NCBI GenBank assembly: GCA_041623475.1
Contig: JBFJWU010000102.1
Span: 1-9,923 of the forward strand
DNA from: JBFJWU01 sp041623475 [NCBI: bacterium]
GTDB lineage: Bacteria > J088
Length of the DNA stretch: 9,923 bases
Reading direction: 5' to 3'
Part shown: positions 7,600-9,923 of the stretch, one piece after another
How the letters are laid out: each line of letters opens with the position of its first letter
Numbering within the stretch: position 1 is the first letter of the stretch
The notes under the pieces: model-generated
The model's database searches: none
The model's input: the letters and a program-made list of their open reading frames with translations, nothing else
Told to the model about the DNA's origin: nothing
Made by a program: the position numbers and the translations under genes

Positions 7600-8543
7600 T
7601 GAAAATCCTGATTACTGGCGGCGCCGGTTTCATCGGTGCAACAGCAACACGCAAGCTGCAGGCGATGGGGCACAGCGTGGTCTGCCTTGACAATTTTTAC
7701 ACAGGCAGCCGACAGAACCTGACAGGTGTTGATCAATCGAGACTGGAGATCGTCGATCACGATGTCCGCGAACCACTGCCTGCTGTCAAGTGTGACGGAG
7801 TCCTTCACCTGGCTTGTCCCGCCAGTCCGGTTCATTACCAACGGGACCCGATTTTCACATGGGAAACCAGTGTCCTGGGCACTCGAAACGTACTGGAACT
7901 GGTTCGCACCCTGGACATACCGATGGTTTTTGCGTCGACATCGGAAGTCTACGGAGACCCCGATATCAGCCCGCAGAATGAATCATACTGGGGGCGCGTC
8001 AATCCTGTTGGCCAGCGATCCTGTTACGACGAGGGCAAGCGCGCTGCCGAAACATTGACCAACGACATGCGGCGTTTGCACGGGGTAGATGCACGGATTA
8101 TCAGGATCTTCAACACCTATGGTCCGTTTATGGCCAGCGATGACGGGCGTGTGGTCAGTAATTTCATCATTCAGGCACTTCAGGGACAGCCACTGACGGT
8201 CTTTGGGGATGGGACCCAGACGCGAAGCTTTTGCTACGTTGATGACCTGGTCGATGGAATCCTGAAAGTGCTCTTTCACTCACAACCGATTCCGGTGCCC
8301 GTCAATCTTGGCAATCCAGATGAGCGCACGATCCTGGACCTGGCGACAACCATCGGACGGGTCCTTGGCCAGGAGGTTAATCACGTGCTTAAGCCCCTGC
8401 CCGAAGATGATCCCTTGCAACGCCGACCCGACATCACACGGGCAAGGACATTACTGGATTGGCAGCCGCAGATGGCGCTGGACGAGGGAATTCGTCGAAC
8501 GTCCGAATATTTCCGTACGGTGTTGGAGGAGCGCGCCGGGTGA
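7599..8543 (+). CDS. uxs: UDP-glucuronate decarboxylase (UDP-xylose synthase)
   Basis: An extended short-chain dehydrogenase that oxidises and decarboxylates UDP-glucuronate with bound NAD+ to give UDP-xylose, a donor for surface polysaccharides. The 314 residues start with the Rossmann motif GGAGFIG at 7-13. LACPASPVHYQ at 71-81 and SYWGRVNPVGQRSCYDEGKR at 129-148 are hallmarks of this enzyme, with the catalytic pair Tyr143 and Lys147. GRVVSNFI (183-190) and TVFGDGTQTRSFCYVDDLVDG (200-220) are also typical. ATG at 7599 was chosen among four in-frame ATGs because GGAAAGG lies 6 nt before it and the fold starts there; it overlaps the deacetylase stop as TGATG, implying coupled translation. The next gene overlaps its stop. 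UDP-apiose or UDP-4-keto-pentose variants are conceivable but the motifs favour simple UDP-xylose synthase. Confidence 0.92.
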   Translation: MKILITGGAGFIGATATRKLQAMGHSVVCLDNFYTGSRQNLTGVDQSRLEIVDHDVREPLPAVKCDGVLHLACPASPVHYQRDPIFTWETSVLGTRNVLELVRTLDIPMVFASTSEVYGDPDISPQNESYWGRVNPVGQRSCYDEGKRAAETLTNDMRRLHGVDARIIRIFNTYGPFMASDDGRVVSNFIIQALQGQPLTVFGDGTQTRSFCYVDDLVDGILKVLFHSQPIPVPVNLGNPDERTILDLATTIGRVLGQEVNHVLKPLPEDDPLQRRPDITRARTLLDWQPQMALDEGIRRTSEYFRTVLEERAG

Positions 8544-9292
8544 GGCGAATTGCAGCTGCGGTCGCTGTGCTGTTGCCATTGTTTGCGGCCTGCGTCTCGC
8601 CTGTCGATCCATTGCAGGAACCCGGTTGGGTGTCATTGGAGCCAGGAGAGGGCATATCGATTGCCTTTGATGGTGCGGACGGGGAACTTGACGGGATTTC
8701 GATGGCTGTGCCAGCGCAGGCGGTTACCCAGGCAACGGCCATTCGCTTCAGCGTGCCGGCGCTGACGGAACCCGTCTTTTTCGAGGCCGGGATGCAGCTT
8801 CGGACCCCGGTTGTCGCGGTCGAGCCATTCAACCAGATCTTTGCAGTACCTGTTGAGATGAAGCTGCCCTGGTATGCATTCGGCGAAACAATCGCGGCCG
8901 ACCAGGCACGAGGTTGGGTGTCCGACGGTATCCTGGGCGTGCCGGAAGGTCTGTGGGATGTGACAGACACGACAGCGGATTTTCCTGCCACCATTGCCGT
9001 TCAGGTGTTGCGCGGTGGCTACTATTGGGCTGGTACCTGGGAGGATGAACCCAGTCGCACGCCGGCAACTGTTATTGGTGATCCGTGTGTGGTGGCCGAA
9101 TTCGGCGTCGAGCAACTGTCCGGATTGGACGCCTGCGCCGACGATGGCGAATGTGTGGCCAGCGGCTGTCTTGGTGAGTTTTGCGGGCAGGCGCTTGACC
9201 TGCCGACATCGTGCCGACCATCGTTGTTAACTGAAATGAGATTTGGCTGTGCCTGTCGTTGCAGCCCGGGACTGTGTCAGTGGGTTCAATAA
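8540..9292 (+). CDS. Cysteine-rich putative lipoprotein with ZU5-like segment
   Basis: No named protein is recognised. The 250 residues begin with a clear lipoprotein signal: RRIAAAVAVLLPLFAAC, with the acylated cysteine at 18. Residues about 38-110 resemble a ZU5-like beta domain (MAVPAQAVTQATAIRFSVP, then RTPVVAVEPFNQIFAVPVEM), as in adhesion or surface proteins. Residues 183-246 hold ten cysteines (183, 199, 205, 210, 215, 225, 237, 239, 241, 246) in the pattern DDGECVASGCLGEFC and FGCACRCSPGLCQW, reminiscent of small disulphide-knot or eight-cysteine-cluster domains of deltaproteobacterial lipoproteins; this assignment is from memory and tentative. GTG at 8540 was chosen because GGAGGA (8525-8530) sits 9 nt before it and the signal peptide starts there; a longer reading from 8459 would bury the signal peptide. 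It overlaps the decarboxylase stop by 4 bp (GTGA). It is likely an exported, disulphide-stabilised, lipid-anchored protein of unknown role. Confidence 0.8.
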   Translation: MRRIAAAVAVLLPLFAACVSPVDPLQEPGWVSLEPGEGISIAFDGADGELDGISMAVPAQAVTQATAIRFSVPALTEPVFFEAGMQLRTPVVAVEPFNQIFAVPVEMKLPWYAFGETIAADQARGWVSDGILGVPEGLWDVTDTTADFPATIAVQVLRGGYYWAGTWEDEPSRTPATVIGDPCVVAEFGVEQLSGLDACADDGECVASGCLGEFCGQALDLPTSCRPSLLTEMRFGCACRCSPGLCQWVQ

Positions 9293-9333
9293 GGCGAATC
9301 CACTGATCTGAACGCCAGAAAACTGTCGCGCAT

Positions 9334-9365
9334 AGCTTGGCGAAATAGGGGTCGCTTGCTAAGCT
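9334..9365 (+). other. Imperfect hairpin or promoter candidate before the zinc-ribbon gene
   Basis: AGCTTGGCGA (9334-9343) and TTGCTAAGCT (9356-9365) can pair over 10 positions including two G-U pairs, with a 12-nt loop. No clean T-run follows. The same bases contain TTGGCG (9337-9342), 17 bp before TAAGCT (9360-9365), a mediocre match to a sigma-70 promoter. Either reading is weak, but some promoter is expected in this 100-bp gap. Confidence 0.25.
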
Positions 9366-9366
9366 G

Positions 9367-9379
9367 TTCGTTCAACGAA
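9367..9379. promoter_or_regulatory. Operator-like inverted repeat before the zinc-ribbon gene
   Basis: TTCGTT and AACGAA are perfect inverted copies around a single central C, forming a 13-bp dyad 13 bp upstream of the ATG. It overlaps the start of the Shine-Dalgarno AAAGGA (9378-9383). A one-base centre suits a protein-binding DNA site better than an RNA hairpin. Confidence 0.4.
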
Positions 9380-9392
9380 AGGAATCCTCGAA

Positions 9393-9923
9393 ATGCTCGT
9401 CCAGTGCCCGGAATGCGCCAAGCAGTACAAACTGCCCGACGATCGCGTCAAGCCCGAAGGCGTCAAGGTCAAATGCAAGGCCTGCGAAACGGTTTTTACA
9501 GCAAAGCCCGAAGGCAACCTGGCGGCTGGCGTTGACTTTACCGTAACTGGACCCGACGGATCTTCCCTCGGCCCGTTCCCGCTCGATACGATCAAGGCCC
9601 GAATTGAAGTCGGCGAAGTCGGTCGCGACTGGACAATCAGCGGCGGCGATATTGACGGCAGTGTATCGGTGTCCGATTACCCTGGTCTGGCTGATGCAGC
9701 CTGGCCAGCAGACGGTGCCGCCGGTGGCGGCGATGATGACTTTGGCTTCGGCGGCGATACGGACGGTGACGCCGGTGGCGGCGATGATGACTTTGGCTTC
9801 GGCGGCGACACGAGTGGTGATGTCGGTGGCGGCGATGATGACTTTGGCTTCGGCGGCGACACGGGTGGTGACACCGGTGGCGGCGATGATGACTTTGGCT
9901 TCGGCGGCGACACGGACGGTGAC
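9393..9923 (+). CDS. Zinc-ribbon protein with GYF-like segment and Gly/Asp/Phe repeats, 5' part
   Basis: The reading frame is open from ATG at 9393 to the right edge (177 codons), so the C-terminus is missing. Residues 1-36 are an MJ0042-type zinc ribbon: CPEC at 5-8 and CKAC at 28-31, with YKLPDDRVKPEGVKVKCK between. Residues 48-104 (TVTGPDGSSLGPFPLDTIKA, then GEVGRDWTISGGD) resemble a GYF_2-like module, a combination frequent in deltaproteobacterial proteins. Residues 111-177 are four copies of a 17-residue unit, GGGDDDFGFGGDT plus four variable residues, very acidic and probably disordered. The start has AAAGGA (9378-9383) with a 9-nt spacer. Related proteins often continue into a membrane segment or extra domains, which cannot be seen here. 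The function is unknown; a regulatory, scaffold or surface-linked role are all possible. Confidence 0.82.
   Translation, partial: MLVQCPECAKQYKLPDDRVKPEGVKVKCKACETVFTAKPEGNLAAGVDFTVTGPDGSSLGPFPLDTIKARIEVGEVGRDWTISGGDIDGSVSVSDYPGLADAAWPADGAAGGGDDDFGFGGDTDGDAGGGDDDFGFGGDTSGDVGGGDDDFGFGGDTGGDTGGGDDDFGFGGDTDGD
9723..9923 (+). repeat. Four in-frame 51-bp tandem repeats
   Basis: Copies begin at 9723, 9774, 9825 and 9876; the last is cut at 48 bp by the window edge. Each encodes 17 residues. The core GATGATGACTTTGGCTTCGG is identical in all four, and differences cluster in the last five codons (DGDA, SGDV, GGDT). Such near-identity at the DNA level, including synonymous sites, implies recent duplication or ongoing homogenisation. 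The array may continue beyond the window. Confidence 0.95.

Noticed and set aside
8459-8539. 27-residue N-terminal extension of the cysteine-rich lipoprotein
   Set aside because: It would overlap the decarboxylase by 85 bp and bury an obvious lipoprotein signal peptide; GTG at 8540 has a strong Shine-Dalgarno.
9677-9913. Proline/serine/lysine-rich repeat protein on the minus strand
   Set aside because: It is only the reverse complement of the 51-bp repeats; the plus frame carries a zinc ribbon and ribosome binding site and stays open to the window edge.
9723-9923. CRISPR-like regular repeats
   Set aside because: The 51-bp units are contiguous, in frame and multiples of three, with no unique spacers; they are protein-coding tandem repeats.

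Overview
The window comes from a GC-rich (roughly 58-60% by eye) Gram-negative bacterium. It codes for two proteins with lipoprotein signal peptides, a periplasmic S41 protease and a DUF465/YdcH-type small protein. The last two genes, a cysteine-rich lipoprotein with a ZU5-like stretch and a zinc-ribbon/GYF-like protein, recall deltaproteobacterial lineages (Myxococcota, Bradymonadota, Desulfobacterota). That placement is inference from family habits, not shown directly.

Layout. The left edge (1-498, minus strand) holds the first 166 residues of the acetolactate synthase catalytic subunit (ilvB), read leftwards off the window. A 292-bp divergent intergenic region separates it from a rightward block in which every gene is on the plus strand: an 81-aa DUF465 protein (791-1036), ilvN (1151-1642), ilvC (1718-2734), pssA (2745-3512), leuA (3583-5157), an S41/CtpA protease (5200-6564), a divergent polysaccharide deacetylase of the YibQ type (6607-7599), a UDP-glucuronate decarboxylase (7599-8543), a cysteine-rich putative lipoprotein (8540-9292) and, after a 100-bp gap, a zinc-ribbon protein with 51-bp tandem repeats that runs off the right edge (9393-9923).

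How they fit together. IlvB/IlvN condense pyruvate (or pyruvate plus 2-oxobutyrate), IlvC carries out the next step to valine and isoleucine, and LeuA takes the valine precursor 2-oxoisovalerate towards leucine. pssA, a phosphatidylserine synthase, sits among them, as is common in ilv-pssA-leuA clusters. From ctpA onwards the theme changes to the cell envelope: protease, deacetylase, nucleotide-sugar enzyme, lipoprotein. Gaps within 1643-9292 are 75 bp or less, and the deacetylase, decarboxylase and lipoprotein genes overlap by 1 and 4 bp, so long co-transcription is likely.

The biosynthetic genes look intact and ordinary. No clearly undescribed system is evident. The best leads are the separation of ilvB from ilvN by an inverted arrangement with a small gene between, the cysteine-rich lipoprotein coupled to the UDP-xylose enzyme, and the terminal zinc-ribbon protein with near-identical Gly/Asp/Phe repeats and an operator-like palindrome before it.
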